Shown here piece by piece: positions 1 to 8,935 of a stretch of 42,600 nucleotides of DNA. Source of the DNA: Phycisphaera sp. Lineage in GTDB: Bacteria; Planctomycetota; Phycisphaerae; Phycisphaerales; SM1A02. The stretch covers positions 1 to 42,600 of the forward strand of contig WGMP01000008.1 of assembly GCA_016124975.1 (NCBI GenBank), given 5' to 3'. Positions within the stretch are counted from its first letter, which is position 1. Every line of letters begins with the position of its first letter. The translations under genes were made by a program, and so were the position numbers. The notes beneath the pieces are model-generated. The model did no database searches. It was not told the origin of the DNA and saw only the letters and a program-made list of their open reading frames with translations.

Positions 1-5
1 CCGCA

Positions 6-280
6 GCGCGCGCTCCCTCGGGCATATCGCGGTTGGCACGGCCCCTCGTCCGCCAGTCTCCCTCGCCTCTGCGAGAGAGACCCGAAGTCCAACGACCTTC
101 GGAAGCGGGTCGGTTCACCCACACGATTTCCTGAAGCGCCGCTTTTTGGGCCCTTCGGGACTTCGTGTAGTTGAACCGGCCCGCTGCGGAAGGTCGTTGG
201 CGTCTGTGTCTCCCGCGGAGGCGCACGGGCCGACGCAGGACGGATTGCGCCAACGCGCGATCAGAGGCGGGAGCGCGCGC
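6..280. repeat. large imperfect inverted repeat (about 130-nt arms)
   Basis: The reverse complement of roughly 151-280 aligns with 6-138. The inner part, 89-138 against 151-200, matches at 41 of 50 positions without gaps, around a 12-base loop at 139-150. Further out, 65-80 matches the complement of about 209-222 with one small gap, 26-37 matches 249-261 with one extra base, and 6-17 matches 269-280 at 12 of 12. The left arm runs into the window edge, so the element may be longer. Transcribed, it would form a very long interrupted hairpin. It could equally be two diverged repeats in inverted orientation. Confidence 0.75.
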
Positions 281-1181
281 GGTGCCCGTGCTTTCGCGTT
301 GCTGCGGTTCTTCTCGATTGATCGTTGTGGCTGACGCCGTATCACTCTCTCACGGAGGAAGAGGACGAAGAACAGGGAGGAGCGCGAGAGACGCGAGAAG
401 AGGAAGGGAAGGCGGGACATGGAGTGCGGGAAACGGCGGGTTCTCCATGCGAGGACTCTTTCCCCGCACCAAGGTCGGCCGAGGTGGAAGACCTGTGCTT
501 GGCGACTTCGCGCCTCTGCATAGGAGTCCGAGTCGGCGGCCTTGCGAGGCTTGAGCGTGCCCGCCGCCACGACAGGCTCAGAGGCAGGTCCGAGCCCCCT
601 TCGCTTTCTCCGCCAGGGCCGTTCGCTGTGCCGCTCCTCCTCCCTGCCTCGCACCTTCATGCGATGCCACGAGCCTGCCCGCCGCTCGCAGGCTGCACGA
701 GCTCCGACGGCACCGCACCCACGCGAGAGCCCGAAGTCCCGCTTTGGGGAGGCACCTGGCGCGGAAGAGGTGACATTTCCGCATTCCGTAGGGAAACTCT
801 CCTCAGGCCCTGCGGGAGACCTCGTCCGAGAATTCGATGCCGTCGGACTGAGAAAGCGGCTTTTGCAAAGCATCGATCCATTTTCTATCGGACGCTACAC
901 CGCACGGCACCGTAAGGAAACTGCGAACAATCATGAATGTTCGCGAAATGGCGACTCGGGAACTTGCCCCGCCAAGAAACCCGCGCCATGTTCGCTGTGT
1001 TCGATGAGTTGGCGCTGGAGGGCGCCGACCCGAGCCCCGCGAGACTGCGGCGCAGCGAACGAGGCCCAAGAGCCTCGGACGAAGAGCGCGAAGTCCTCAG
1101 GAGCTTGCACAGGGAATCAGGGACTGCCTTGCTCGCGCGTTTCCGGCGCCGGGCACCACGGCGGTTTCAAGTGTGTTCCTC

Positions 1182-1202
1182 GATCTTCATCCCCTGAAGA
1201 TC
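1182..1202 (+). promoter_or_regulatory. leader hairpin before the PEP-CTERM-like gene
   Basis: An exact 8-bp stem (gatcttca / tgaagatc) closes a five-base tcccc loop. It is followed by CU-rich sequence in which ttcccctg occurs twice within 30 bases, ending at the ribosome binding site of the gene at 1252. There is no U tract, so it is not an intrinsic terminator. It may lie in the 5' leader as an mRNA-stability or protein-binding element. This is inference from structure and position only. Confidence 0.4.
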
Positions 1203-1251
1203 TTCCCCTGTTCGCTGTTCCTGTTCCCCTGACAATCGAAGGAGAGAGCGT

Positions 1252-1938
1252 ATGAAGCTGATGGCCCTTGCCCTCGCGGCCGCCGTTTCGAGCACCGCTT
1301 CCGCGGCGTTCGTCGAGTTCTACACCGTCAAGACCCAGGTCTCGACCGCTGGCGTCAACCTCGACGCCTATGTCCTCTACGCGCGCTTCAATGGCGCCAC
1401 GGACACCGTCCTCAACGCGTTCAACCTCAACGGTCTCGCCGGCGCGACGACCAACGCGTTCTACCACAAGGACAACTCTGACGAAGACAATCCCGGTCAG
1501 CTCTCGCAGACCGTCGGCACCTGGGCTCCCCAGGCAACCGGCTCCGCGACCGCGAACCGCCCGTTCGACTCGTACCTCGTGATCGGCGGCAACCCCGTCC
1601 TCGCGAACTCGACGAACGCTGACCCCTCGTGGGGCGCCGCGCTGTCGTGGAACCGCGCCGACATCCCGAACGGCCAGAATGTCGGCTGGTTCAACTCGAA
1701 CCCGCCGAACCTCCAGGGCCGCGTCGGTAACGCGGGCAACCTCGCTGACTCCGTCCGCCTTGGCCAGTTCGTGATCGCTCGTGACTTCAACGCGGGCACC
1801 TTCAACATCAAGATCGGCTTCAACAGCGGCGTGTCGGGAGATCCCGTCCAGTTCGCTGAGGGCACCTTCAACCTGCCCGCCCCGGGCGCCGTGGCGCTCC
1901 TCGGTCTCGCCGGCCTCGCTGGCCGCCGTCGCCGCTGA
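1252..1938 (+). CDS. secreted protein with PEP-CTERM-like sorting tail
   Basis: Unrecognised 228-residue exported protein. Residues 1-18 (MKLMALALAAAVSSTASA) are a classical signal peptide. The middle is Asn/Gly/Ala-rich with aromatic residues, like beta-sandwich surface proteins. The last 18 residues, PGAVALLGLAGLAGRRRR, are a Pro-Gly motif, a short hydrophobic helix and an Arg cluster. That is the architecture of PEP-CTERM/exosortase sorting signals in the compact form common in Phycisphaerae. The start is supported by a strong aaggag site 7-8 bases upstream. An intrinsic terminator follows at 1990, so it is probably monocistronic. By family logic it would be cut at the tail and delivered to the cell surface or matrix. 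Its own function is unknown; no exosortase gene is in the window. Confidence 0.85.
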   Translation: MKLMALALAAAVSSTASAAFVEFYTVKTQVSTAGVNLDAYVLYARFNGATDTVLNAFNLNGLAGATTNAFYHKDNSDEDNPGQLSQTVGTWAPQATGSATANRPFDSYLVIGGNPVLANSTNADPSWGAALSWNRADIPNGQNVGWFNSNPPNLQGRVGNAGNLADSVRLGQFVIARDFNAGTFNIKIGFNSGVSGDPVQFAEGTFNLPAPGAVALLGLAGLAGRRRR

Positions 1939-1989
1939 TCCAGTGCGAAGACCCGCGGGGCATGCGCTTCGCGATCGCCAAAGTTTCCG

Positions 1990-2026
1990 CACCCGCCGCA
2001 GGGCCTCCTGCGGCGGGTGTCTTTTT
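1990..2026 (+). terminator. intrinsic terminator after the PEP-CTERM-like gene
   Basis: A 13-bp perfect GC-rich stem (1990-2002 with 2007-2019, loop gcct) is followed by tcttttt. It is the clearest rho-independent terminator in the window. It lies 52 bases after the stop codon at 1938. Confidence 0.9.
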
Positions 2027-2278
2027 GCGGTCATTTCCGATGAAATCCCGTTCTTGCCCGCATCCTCCGGCCCCGGCGATGCGACATTGTCCGAGTCCTG
2101 AAACGCGCGGCCGCGTGGCGTCTGCGTCCGACATGCGCGAATTCAAGACATTCATCTCGTCCCCTCGAATTCTCGAGAGTATGTTGCATCACTGCGCCTC
2201 TTGAGGCGTTCGGGGCCTCAGCCGCACGCGGCTGACGGAACCGTGCCAGAGACAGTTTCAGCCCCATAGGAGAACCTC
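2027..2278 (+). other. intergenic leader region of the dockerin protein
   Basis: No gene is seen. The stretch contains two small perfect hairpins, 2195-2208 (cgcctc/gaggcg with almost no loop) and 2218-2235 (7-bp stem tcagccg/cggctga, loop cacg). It ends in an aggag ribosome binding site about 8 bases before the GTG at 2279. A tatgtt at 2180-2185 could be a -10 element, but no matching -35 was found. Confidence 0.5.
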
Positions 2279-3700
2279 GTGAAGACAAGCCTGACGCTCG
2301 GTGGTCTGCTTCTCGGCAGCGTTGCCGTGTTCCTCGGACAGTTCAACGCGTCCGCCCTTCCGGGCGAAGGCGATGGCGGCACGGCTTCGGTCGGCCCCGA
2401 TGTCATCGTGGGCGCCATTCCCGATGTGGCTCGCTACGCCCCGGGGACCTTCCAGGGCGTGCAGTATGCCTCCTACGCGATCGGCTCCACCAGCTGCAAC
2501 ATCGGCAACCAACAGCTCCTCTGGCAGCCGAACCCCGATCCTGACCACCCCGTCATCCCGCAGAACATGTTCCGCATCAAGGACGGCGCGATCGAGCAGA
2601 TCGGAATGTCCTGGGTAAAGCACGGCTTCTGCGCGCTTCAGCAGACCCTCTGCGGATCCTGCCAGCCCGCAGGCGGCGGCTGCCCCACCGTGCTCGGCAT
2701 CGGCTGCTCCGATCCCTACAGCGCGAGCCTGAACGGCAACCAGAGCGACCTCAAGAGCCGCGGCCCGATCAACCCCGCGACGGGCGTCTTCTCGGGAACC
2801 TACTCCGATCCCACCGCGCCGACGGGGCTCCCGGCCTCGCTGCGCGAGCGCGTCATGGTCGCCCGCTCCGACCTCGATCCGGCGGCGAACCCGGGCGCGA
2901 TCTATGTCGCCGAGGCGCAGTACATCCATCCGCAGGATGCCGCCGCCGACAACGCGCGCAACAACGCGTCGTACCGCCTGTTCACCGTGGGGAGCTCCTG
3001 GTCGACCAGCCTTGGCTACGCGCTGACGCTCACGGGTCCGACCGTGCAGCAACAGGCAGCGATCTACGCGTGGAAGGCCGCGCACTCCGATGTGGTGATC
3101 AAGCCCTTTGACATCGTCGGCGACGGCCACATGCTGCTCGGCTCGCGCGTGATCGACCTCGGCAACGGTCGCTGGCGCTACGAGTACGCTCTGCAGAACC
3201 TGACCTCCGACCGCTGCGGCGGATCGCTCTCGATCCCAGTCCCCGCGGGCGCCGACATCACCAACATTGGATTCAAGGCTCCGCGCTATATGAACGGCGA
3301 GCCCTACTCGAACGCTCCGTGGACCGCCACGGTGGCGAACGGCATGCTCACCTGGAGCTGCGAGCCCAACACCAATGCGAACGCGAACGCGGTCCGCTGG
3401 TCCACGCTCTACAACTTCCGATTCGAGACGAATGTGCCGCCCGCGAGCAACACCGCGGAGGTCAGCGTCGGTCTCTGGAAGGCCGCGACCGCGGGAAGTC
3501 CGCAGACGGCGATCGGGGTCACCGCCTACATCCCCGGAACGCTTCCGTCCGAGCCTGGCGACCTCGATGGCAATGGCGCCGTCGACGCCGCCGACCTCTC
3601 GATCCTGCTGAGCTCGTGGGGCTCCGCCGCCGCGGATCTCAACGGCGATGGCGCGACCGATGCCGCGGATCTCACCATCCTCCTGAACAACTGGGGTTGA
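2279..3700 (+). CDS. secreted protein with C-terminal dockerin-like domain
   Basis: Unrecognised 473-residue exported protein. The GTG start follows a ribosome binding site (aggag). Residues 1-27 form a signal peptide ending near ASA. The body contains several Cys residues at about 75-145, including CGSC and CSD, and ends in a beta-rich region. Residues about 427-473 carry two EF-hand-like calcium loops, DLDGNGAVDAADLSILLSSW and DLNGDGATDAADLTILLNNW. That is a dockerin type I-like pair of the kind planctomycetes attach to many surface proteins. A stable hairpin lies 57 bases downstream. No enzyme signature was seen in the body, so the dockerin call is firm and the function of the rest is unknown. 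It neighbours another dockerin protein at 3988, and both probably act outside the cell. Confidence 0.88.
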   Translation: MKTSLTLGGLLLGSVAVFLGQFNASALPGEGDGGTASVGPDVIVGAIPDVARYAPGTFQGVQYASYAIGSTSCNIGNQQLLWQPNPDPDHPVIPQNMFRIKDGAIEQIGMSWVKHGFCALQQTLCGSCQPAGGGCPTVLGIGCSDPYSASLNGNQSDLKSRGPINPATGVFSGTYSDPTAPTGLPASLRERVMVARSDLDPAANPGAIYVAEAQYIHPQDAAADNARNNASYRLFTVGSSWSTSLGYALTLTGPTVQQQAAIYAWKAAHSDVVIKPFDIVGDGHMLLGSRVIDLGNGRWRYEYALQNLTSDRCGGSLSIPVPAGADITNIGFKAPRYMNGEPYSNAPWTATVANGMLTWSCEPNTNANANAVRWSTLYNFRFETNVPPASNTAEVSVGLWKAATAGSPQTAIGVTAYIPGTLPSEPGDLDGNGAVDAADLSILLSSWGSAAADLNGDGATDAADLTILLNNWG

Positions 3701-3756
3701 TTCGAACGCGGCGCGGGTGAACCTCCCAAGTCCGCACAACCCCTCCAGTCCACACA

Positions 3757-3786
3757 CGGGGCGAAGACCGAAAGGTCTTCGCCCCG
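3757..3786 (+). terminator. terminator-like hairpin with GAAA tetraloop
   Basis: A perfect 13-bp stem (3757-3769 with 3774-3786) is closed by a GNRA tetraloop, gaaa. It sits 57 bases after the stop of the dockerin gene. The U tract is nearly absent (cttcct), so it may terminate weakly or protect the 3' end of the mRNA instead. Confidence 0.55.
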
Positions 3787-3837
3787 CTTCCTGAACCGCA
3801 CTTGACGCCCCGGCTCGACGAGACACCACGGCGAGCC

Positions 3838-3935
3838 GATGCAATGCGGACCCTTTCTCGCGGTCGAACGCCGCCTCTCGGCGAGACCGTTGCATTCGAA
3901 AAGTTCCTTTCTGGGGGGTGCGCGCAACGCACCCC
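3838..3935 (+). promoter_or_regulatory. structured leader upstream of the metalloprotease
   Basis: Two foldback elements precede the gene at 3988. 3838-3898 is an interrupted inverted repeat (tgcaatgcgg ... ctcgc against gcgag ... ccgttgca). 3915-3935 is an exact 8-bp stem (ggggtgcg / cgcacccc) with a cgcaa loop. No known riboswitch consensus was recognised. A regulatory leader or a stability element are both possible. Confidence 0.35.
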
Positions 3936-3987
3936 GCAGACGGGGCGAATCTTCCGCTGCCTTGCGACTGGCGCAGGGGGCGACCTG

Positions 3988-6651
3988 ATGAGACACGACA
4001 TGACGACACACGCCACCACCCTTCGCGCTGCAGTTTCGGCGGCAGCCCTCGCAGCAGCCCTGCTTTCCGTCCCCGCTCTGGCGGCCGATGCCGCGCCCGC
4101 GAAGGCAGGCGTCGACCCGAACTCCGCGCGCGCGATGCTCATGGCCTCGGCCCAGTCGCAGCGCGCCGCAGCCGCTGCTCCGAAGGGCCAGTCTGTGAAG
4201 CGCCCGACGGTCTCGGGCAAGTCGGTTCAGGGCAAGTCGATTCAGGGCAATTCGATTCAGGGCAATTCGATTCAGGGCAAGGCCCAGCGCACGAAGCAGG
4301 CCGTTCAGCCCCTGCCTGCGATCGAGTTCATGCCCGTCTATCGCACTGCGATGCTGGCCGTTCCCCCGGGCATCCCAGAGGAAATCGAGATCGACTTCCC
4401 GCTCGAGGGCGGCGGATTCGACACGCTCCGCCTCTTCCGCACCTCGATGCGGGCTCCCGACGCGAAGCTCTACCTCGATGTCGGCGGCGGCGAACTGGTG
4501 GAGGCCGAGCTTCCGCCCTACCGCACCTACCGCGGCTCGCTCCTTTCGAACGGCATGCCCGTGAGCGCGTCGGTCGTTGACGGCGAACTCTGGGCGATGA
4601 TTCCGCAGGACAACGGCGACATCCTTTGGATCCAGCCGATGAGCGACTTCGAGGTCGGTCGCGCGGCGAACGAGCATGTCATCTATCGACGGTCCGATCT
4701 CGTCGCGGCCGATCAGTTCAGCTGCGGAGTCGACCAGGCGGGCCTGGCCCTCCCTGACTGGATGTTCGGCGTGCCGTCCGATCCTGCGGACTCGGGTCTC
4801 ATCGGCTTTGTGCCCGGCGCGGGATCCGAGGACGGGCCCGTTGGCGGAGGCGACGATGCTTCGGGCGGCGGCTCAGACGGCGATGACGACGGAGCCTCGG
4901 GTGGCTCCGACGGGGCGAGCTTCGGCGTGATGGGCGGGGGAGACGGCGGCGACGATGGCGACGGCGGGGTCGCGGGCGCATCGCCCTTCGTCACGCGGAT
5001 CGCCTTCGATGCGGACTTCGAGTTCTTCCTCAAGAACAGCTCGAATGCGAACGCCACCGTGATCGACATCGAGAACGTGATGAACAACGTGTCGTTCGTC
5101 TACGACCGCGATGTGAACATCACCTACGAGTACACCGCGATCGTCGTGCGCACGACCTCGAGCGACCCATACACCTCGAGCAACATGGAGACGCTGCTCT
5201 GCGAGTTCCGCACCACCTGGAACGCGACTCCAGAGGTCGAGATCTCGCGAAGCGTCGCGCAGCTCTTCACGGGCAAGACGATCCAGGGAAGCGTGATCGG
5301 CCTCGCGTGGCTCGGCGTCGTGTGCAACCAGTCGGGCAACGACTGCGGCGCGTTCGGCAACCTCGCCTACTCCTCGGTTGAGAGCCGCTTCACCACGATC
5401 TCCGACTTCCGAACCTCGCTGTCCGCGCACGAGCTCGGCCACAACTGGCAGGCGCAACACTGCGACTCGGTGAACCCGTGCAACATCATGTGCGCGGCCA
5501 TCAACTCCTGCCAAGGCACGACGGGCAGCAACCTCAAGTTCTCGCCGACCGAGCAGAGCCAGATCACGGCCTTCCGCAACGCGGTCACCTGCGACGTGGC
5601 GCTGCCTGCCCCGATCGCGCTGCCCTTCTCCGACGGCTTCGACGCGTCGAGCACCATCAGCAGCGCGAACTGGATCTACAACAAGGGCGTGATCTCGACG
5701 ACCGCCGCGAGCAACGAGCCGAGCCCGACGCGCTCGATCAACCTCGACGCCTCGAGCTCGAATCTCTACGCGGACGACGAGATCCGCTCGAACTTCATGC
5801 TCCTCAGCGGGCTCTCGAGCGCGACCCTGCGCTACTTCGTCCAGCACTCGGGCGTCGAGGCGGGCGAGCAGCTCATCGTCGAGTACCTCAATGCTTCTCG
5901 TCGGTGGACGCTCCTCAACACGATCACCTCGGACGGGACCGCGCAGACGCAGTTCGTGGAGTTCTCGCATCAGCTGCCCGCCGCAGCGTTCCACGACCGC
6001 TTCCGCGTCCGGTTCCGCGCCGCGGTCGACGAGGCGAACGACGACTGGTTCGTCGACAGCGTGAGCGTGGTGTCCGTCGTGCTTCCGTCGAACGACGAGT
6101 GCACAGCGGCGATCGACATCGGCGCGGGCAACACGGCGTTCGACAACACGAACGCGACCAACAGCTCCACCGCGCTTCCCGCCAACTGCGCGGGGACGGT
6201 CGGGACGACCATGGCCAAGGACCTCTGGTACCGCCTGACCGTGCCTTGCACGGGCGAAGTCTCCATCAGCACCTGCGGAACCACGGGCTCGGACACGCGC
6301 CTCGCGGTCTACAGCCTCGCGTGTCCGACCGCAGGCTTCCTCGTCGGCTGCAACAACGACGCAGGCTGCGCCAACGGCGGAGCCACGGTGAACTTCGCCG
6401 CGGCGGAGGGCACGATCTACTACATCCGCGTCGGCTCCAACTCGACGGGAGGCGCGGGCACGCTCAGCGTGACCTGCACTCCAGAGGCGAACTGCCCGGG
6501 CGACGCCAACGGCGACGGTGCGGTCGACGGATCGGACCTTGCCGTAGTGCTCGGCGCCTGGGGAACGGGTGGCGGCGACCTCAACGAGGATGGCCAGACG
6601 GACGGGTCCGATCTCGCGATCGTGCTCGGCGCCTGGGGTCCGTGCCCCTGA
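3988..6651 (+). CDS. secreted metzincin metalloprotease with dockerin
   Basis: 887-residue exported zinc protease. The start at 3988 is preferred because aggggg lies 7-12 bases upstream and the signal peptide (AAVSAAALAAALLSVPALA) follows. In order it carries: four NSIQG/KSIQG repeats (about residues 75-98); a propeptide-like region resembling M12B propeptides (about 115-235); an acidic Gly/Asp linker (about 275-330); a catalytic domain with HELGHNWQAQH at 481-491 and a Met-turn NIMC at about 499-502; a jelly-roll or MAM-like domain (about 545-690); a PPC-like domain beginning NDEC (about 700-830); and a C-terminal dockerin-like EF-hand pair. HExxHxxxxxH plus the Met-turn place it among metzincins, closest by eye to M12B/reprolysin-like enzymes. 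It probably cleaves extracellular protein. The substrate is unknown. Confidence 0.9.
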   Translation: MRHDMTTHATTLRAAVSAAALAAALLSVPALAADAAPAKAGVDPNSARAMLMASAQSQRAAAAAPKGQSVKRPTVSGKSVQGKSIQGNSIQGNSIQGKAQRTKQAVQPLPAIEFMPVYRTAMLAVPPGIPEEIEIDFPLEGGGFDTLRLFRTSMRAPDAKLYLDVGGGELVEAELPPYRTYRGSLLSNGMPVSASVVDGELWAMIPQDNGDILWIQPMSDFEVGRAANEHVIYRRSDLVAADQFSCGVDQAGLALPDWMFGVPSDPADSGLIGFVPGAGSEDGPVGGGDDASGGGSDGDDDGASGGSDGASFGVMGGGDGGDDGDGGVAGASPFVTRIAFDADFEFFLKNSSNANATVIDIENVMNNVSFVYDRDVNITYEYTAIVVRTTSSDPYTSSNMETLLCEFRTTWNATPEVEISRSVAQLFTGKTIQGSVIGLAWLGVVCNQSGNDCGAFGNLAYSSVESRFTTISDFRTSLSAHELGHNWQAQHCDSVNPCNIMCAAINSCQGTTGSNLKFSPTEQSQITAFRNAVTCDVALPAPIALPFSDGFDASSTISSANWIYNKGVISTTAASNEPSPTRSINLDASSSNLYADDEIRSNFMLLSGLSSATLRYFVQHSGVEAGEQLIVEYLNASRRWTLLNTITSDGTAQTQFVEFSHQLPAAAFHDRFRVRFRAAVDEANDDWFVDSVSVVSVVLPSNDECTAAIDIGAGNTAFDNTNATNSSTALPANCAGTVGTTMAKDLWYRLTVPCTGEVSISTCGTTGSDTRLAVYSLACPTAGFLVGCNNDAGCANGGATVNFAAAEGTIYYIRVGSNSTGGAGTLSVTCTPEANCPGDANGDGAVDGSDLAVVLGAWGTGGGDLNEDGQTDGSDLAIVLGAWGPCP
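4215..4280 (+). repeat. 15-bp in-frame tandem repeat (NSIQG)
   Basis: Four copies of a 15-bp unit (consensus gggcaattcgattca) plus a partial fifth lie inside the metalloprotease gene. Copies three and four are identical; copies one and two differ by one to three bases. They encode a basic or neutral low-complexity stretch between the signal peptide and the propeptide-like domain. The repeat is suited to copy-number change by slippage without loss of frame. Confidence 0.9.
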
Positions 6652-6717
6652 CGCGGGACCGCCGGCTTGACCGGCTCCTTCGCGCGCGCTCCTGCGGACG
6701 GCTCGACCGATCCGCGC

Positions 6718-6723
6718 TATAAC
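6718..6723 (+). promoter_or_regulatory. -10-like TATAAC, leaderless arrangement
   Basis: TATAAC ends eight bases before the ATG at 6732, and there is no ribosome binding site. Transcription starting about seven bases after the hexamer would begin at the start codon. No -35 match was seen at the usual distance. Confidence 0.5.
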
Positions 6724-6731
6724 GCGCCGCG

Positions 6732-7529
6732 ATGGATGATGGCTTGAACTCCTCGACGAACTCCGTGCCTCCCACGGCCGCTCCGAAGCGCAGCGCGCTT
6801 GCGCGGGCGTCGCTGATCCTCGGCGGCATCTCGCTCGGGATGTTCTGCTGCACCGTCGGGCTCGGCGCCGCCGTGTCGCTTCTCTTCGGGATGACCGCCG
6901 TCATGTTGGGCACGATCGCGCTCGAGCGCATGCGCGCCTCGGGCGGAACCCTCACGGGGCGGTCTTCGGCATGGACCGGCATCGGTCTCGGCCTTGCGTC
7001 GTTCACGCTTTCGCTCGCGGCACAGTTCCTCTATTCGTCCGTCCAGCAGCAGTGGAACGACGACGTCGACGCCGCGCTCCGCGCGACCTTCGCCGCGGTC
7101 GACGCGGCCGGCGCCGATGCGGCCGAGGAGCGATGGACGCCGACAGCGCGGCGTACGCTCGAGGGCGGTGCGCTCGAGCGGTTCGCGCTCGAGTCGCGGG
7201 AGCGGTTCGGCGAGTTCCTCGACTTCGAGGTGCTCTCGGAGGTGCCCGAGCCAAGCCTCACGGGAACCCACACGCTCACGCTCGCTGTGGCGTTCGAGTT
7301 CGAGCGCGAGCGCGTGACGGGATCGGTGGTGTCGGAGATGTCGCCGATGGTCGGGCGGTTCATTCCCGTCGTGCGGCTTCGATCGATGACGCTGCAGGTG
7401 GCGGACGGCGCGCCGCTTCAGCTCGGCCCCGTCGCGGCGGCGGCCGCTCCCGACGGGGAGACCGAGGATGCGCCGACGCAGAGCGAGACCGGCGGAGAGG
7501 CTCGGAAGACCGAGGAGACAGCGCCATGA
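6732..7529 (+). CDS. DUF4190-like two-helix membrane protein
   Basis: 265-residue protein of unknown function. Residues about 22-95 hold two hydrophobic segments separated by [10 protein letters not shown]. The pattern ([14 protein letters not shown] ... [16 protein letters not shown] ... [13 protein letters not shown]) resembles DUF4190 membrane domains. The remainder is a soluble domain, probably extracytoplasmic, ending in an Ala/Glu/Thr-rich tail. There is no signal peptide or enzyme motif. The gene is preceded by TATAAC rather than a ribosome binding site. Its stop overlaps the murD start (ATGA at 7526-7529), so the two are likely cotranscribed and translationally coupled, suggesting a role at the envelope. 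That link is inferred from position only. Confidence 0.8.
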   Translation: MDDGLNSSTNSVPPTAAPKRSALARASLILGGISLGMFCCTVGLGAAVSLLFGMTAVMLGTIALERMRASGGTLTGRSSAWTGIGLGLASFTLSLAAQFLYSSVQQQWNDDVDAALRATFAAVDAAGADAAEERWTPTARRTLEGGALERFALESRERFGEFLDFEVLSEVPEPSLTGTHTLTLAVAFEFERERVTGSVVSEMSPMVGRFIPVVRLRSMTLQVADGAPLQLGPVAAAAAPDGETEDAPTQSETGGEARKTEETAP

Positions 7530-8935
7530 ACCAGCCCGCCAAGCCGACCGTTCCCGAACTCGCAGGCCGCCGCGTCACCGTGATGGGCCTCGGACAGTTC
7601 GGTGGCGGCGCCGGGGTCGCGCGACACCTTGTGCGTCGCGGCGCAAAGGTCACCGTGACCGACCGCGACGGCGCGGACAAGCTCGCGGGGTCGCTGGAGT
7701 CGATCGCGGATCTCGTCGCCGACGGGTCCGTCGAGCTCGCGCTCGGCGGACATCGCGAGAAGGACTTCACGGAAACCGACCTCGTGGTCGTGAACCCTGC
7801 CGTGCCAAAGCCGTGGTCGAACGCGCTGCTTTCGGCCGCGCGCGACGCGGGCGTGCCGCTCGAGACGGAGATCGGGCTGACGGTCGCCGGGCTTGCAGCG
7901 CGCGGGGTCACAGACATCGTGGGCGTGACGGGAAGCGCAGGCAAGAGCACGACGAGCGCGATGCTGCACGCGGCGCTCGATGCGCCCTCGGAGTTCGGCG
8001 GACGCAGGGCGTTCCTCGGCGGCAACATCGGTGGATCGCTCCTGGGCCTGATCGACGAGATCGCGGCGGGCGACTTCGTCGTCCTCGAGCTCTCGAGCGC
8101 GATGCTGTGGTGGCTCTCCGAGACGCGGCGCTGGTCGCCGCCCGTCGCGGTCTTCACGAACCTGCTTGAGAACCACATCGACTGGCATGGTGACTTCCGG
8201 CATTACGCCGCCTCGAAGTCCGCGGTCCGGCGTTTCGCGCCCGCGGGCGCTCGTTTCGTGAGCGAGTTCGAGAGCTCGGGCGCCGCGATCGAGGCCGTTC
8301 GGCTCGGCGCGGAGCCTTGGTGGCGCGGTGCGACGCCACCCCCGTGCGCGTTGCCCGCCGCCGAGGATCTGCGCCCCGCGATTCCGGGCGCGCACAACAG
8401 GGAGAACGCGCGGCTCGCGCTCGCTGGGGCGCTTGCAGTCGTCGAGAAGGCGGGCTTCTCGCCCATCGCGACGCTTGGCGGGCTGCGCGCCCGCATCGAG
8501 TCGTTCGCCGGGCTTCCGCACAGGCTGTCATTCGTCTGCGAGGCGAAGGGGGTGCGCTTCTACAACGACTCGAAGTCGACGACCGCGGAGGCCACGCTGC
8601 GCGCGGTCGGCGCGTTCGAGGAGCGCGGGCGCATCCATCTCATCGCGGGAGGCTACGACAAGGGCACCGATCTCACGCCCATCCAGAGGCTCGGCGACGA
8701 GCTCGCCGGACTCTACGCGGTCGGAACCACGGGACCTCGGCTCCTCGGCGGGGCGCGGGCGACGCTCAGCGGAACGATCGACGCCGCGGTGCGGCAGGCG
8801 GTCGCCGCAGCGCGCGAGGGCGACATCGTGCTTCTCTCGCCTGGCTGCGCCAGCTGGGACCAGTTCACGAACTATGAGGCTCGCGGCGACGCCTTCACGC
8901 GGCTTGCGCGGGGCGCGCGCGACGCTCACTCATAG
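7526..8935 (+). CDS. murD: UDP-N-acetylmuramoylalanine--D-glutamate ligase
   Basis: 469-residue MurD, which adds D-glutamate to UDP-MurNAc-L-Ala in the cytoplasm during peptidoglycan synthesis. Visible Mur ligase motifs: N-terminal Rossmann [18 protein letters not shown] loop [11 protein letters not shown] (about residue 132); [38 protein letters not shown]; and the C-terminal [19 protein letters not shown]. The ATP loop has SA where most Mur ligases have TN, and NDSKSTT replaces the usual NDSKATN; both are conservative. Length is normal. It stands apart from any other division or cell-wall (dcw) genes and starts within the stop codon of the DUF4190-like gene. The last ten bases overlap the convergent lipoprotein gene. 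Confidence 0.96.
   Translation: MNQPAKPTVPELAGRRVTVMGLGQFGGGAGVARHLVRRGAKVTVTDRDGADKLAGSLESIADLVADGSVELALGGHREKDFTETDLVVVNPAVPKPWSNALLSAARDAGVPLETEIGLTVAGLAARGVTDIVGVTGSAGKSTTSAMLHAALDAPSEFGGRRAFLGGNIGGSLLGLIDEIAAGDFVVLELSSAMLWWLSETRRWSPPVAVFTNLLENHIDWHGDFRHYAASKSAVRRFAPAGARFVSEFESSGAAIEAVRLGAEPWWRGATPPPCALPAAEDLRPAIPGAHNRENARLALAGALAVVEKAGFSPIATLGGLRARIESFAGLPHRLSFVCEAKGVRFYNDSKSTTAEATLRAVGAFEERGRIHLIAGGYDKGTDLTPIQRLGDELAGLYAVGTTGPRLLGGARATLSGTIDAAVRQAVAAAREGDIVLLSPGCASWDQFTNYEARGDAFTRLARGARDAHS

Larger units (their letters stand above)
1..1251. other. long non-coding stretch with large palindrome
   Basis: No convincing protein gene is visible. Open frames on both strands here give Arg/Pro/Ser-rich translations without hydrophobic patterning, domains or ribosome binding sites, and they overlap each other. 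Bases 1-280 form an imperfect palindrome (separate entry). Bases 355-420 are strongly purine-rich and 600-660 pyrimidine-rich. Just before the gene at 1252 there is an 8-bp hairpin and CU-rich repeats (separate entry). The stretch could hold a structured RNA, a long leader for the gene at 1252, or decayed sequence. The sequence alone does not decide. Confidence 0.6.

Noticed and set aside
115-873. Minus-strand open frame of 252 codons in the left-edge region
   Set aside because: No ribosome binding site, no recognisable domain, Arg/Ser/Pro-rich, and it crosses the large palindrome. Competing frames of similar quality exist on the other strand.
3538-3700. Cellulosome component suggested by dockerin domains
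   Set aside because: No cohesin, scaffoldin or carbohydrate-binding enzyme is present. In planctomycetes short dockerin-like pairs occur on many unrelated exported proteins.
6661-6675. Terminator after the metalloprotease gene
   Set aside because: The hairpin has only five pairs (gccgg/ccggc) and is followed by tcctt, too weak to call.
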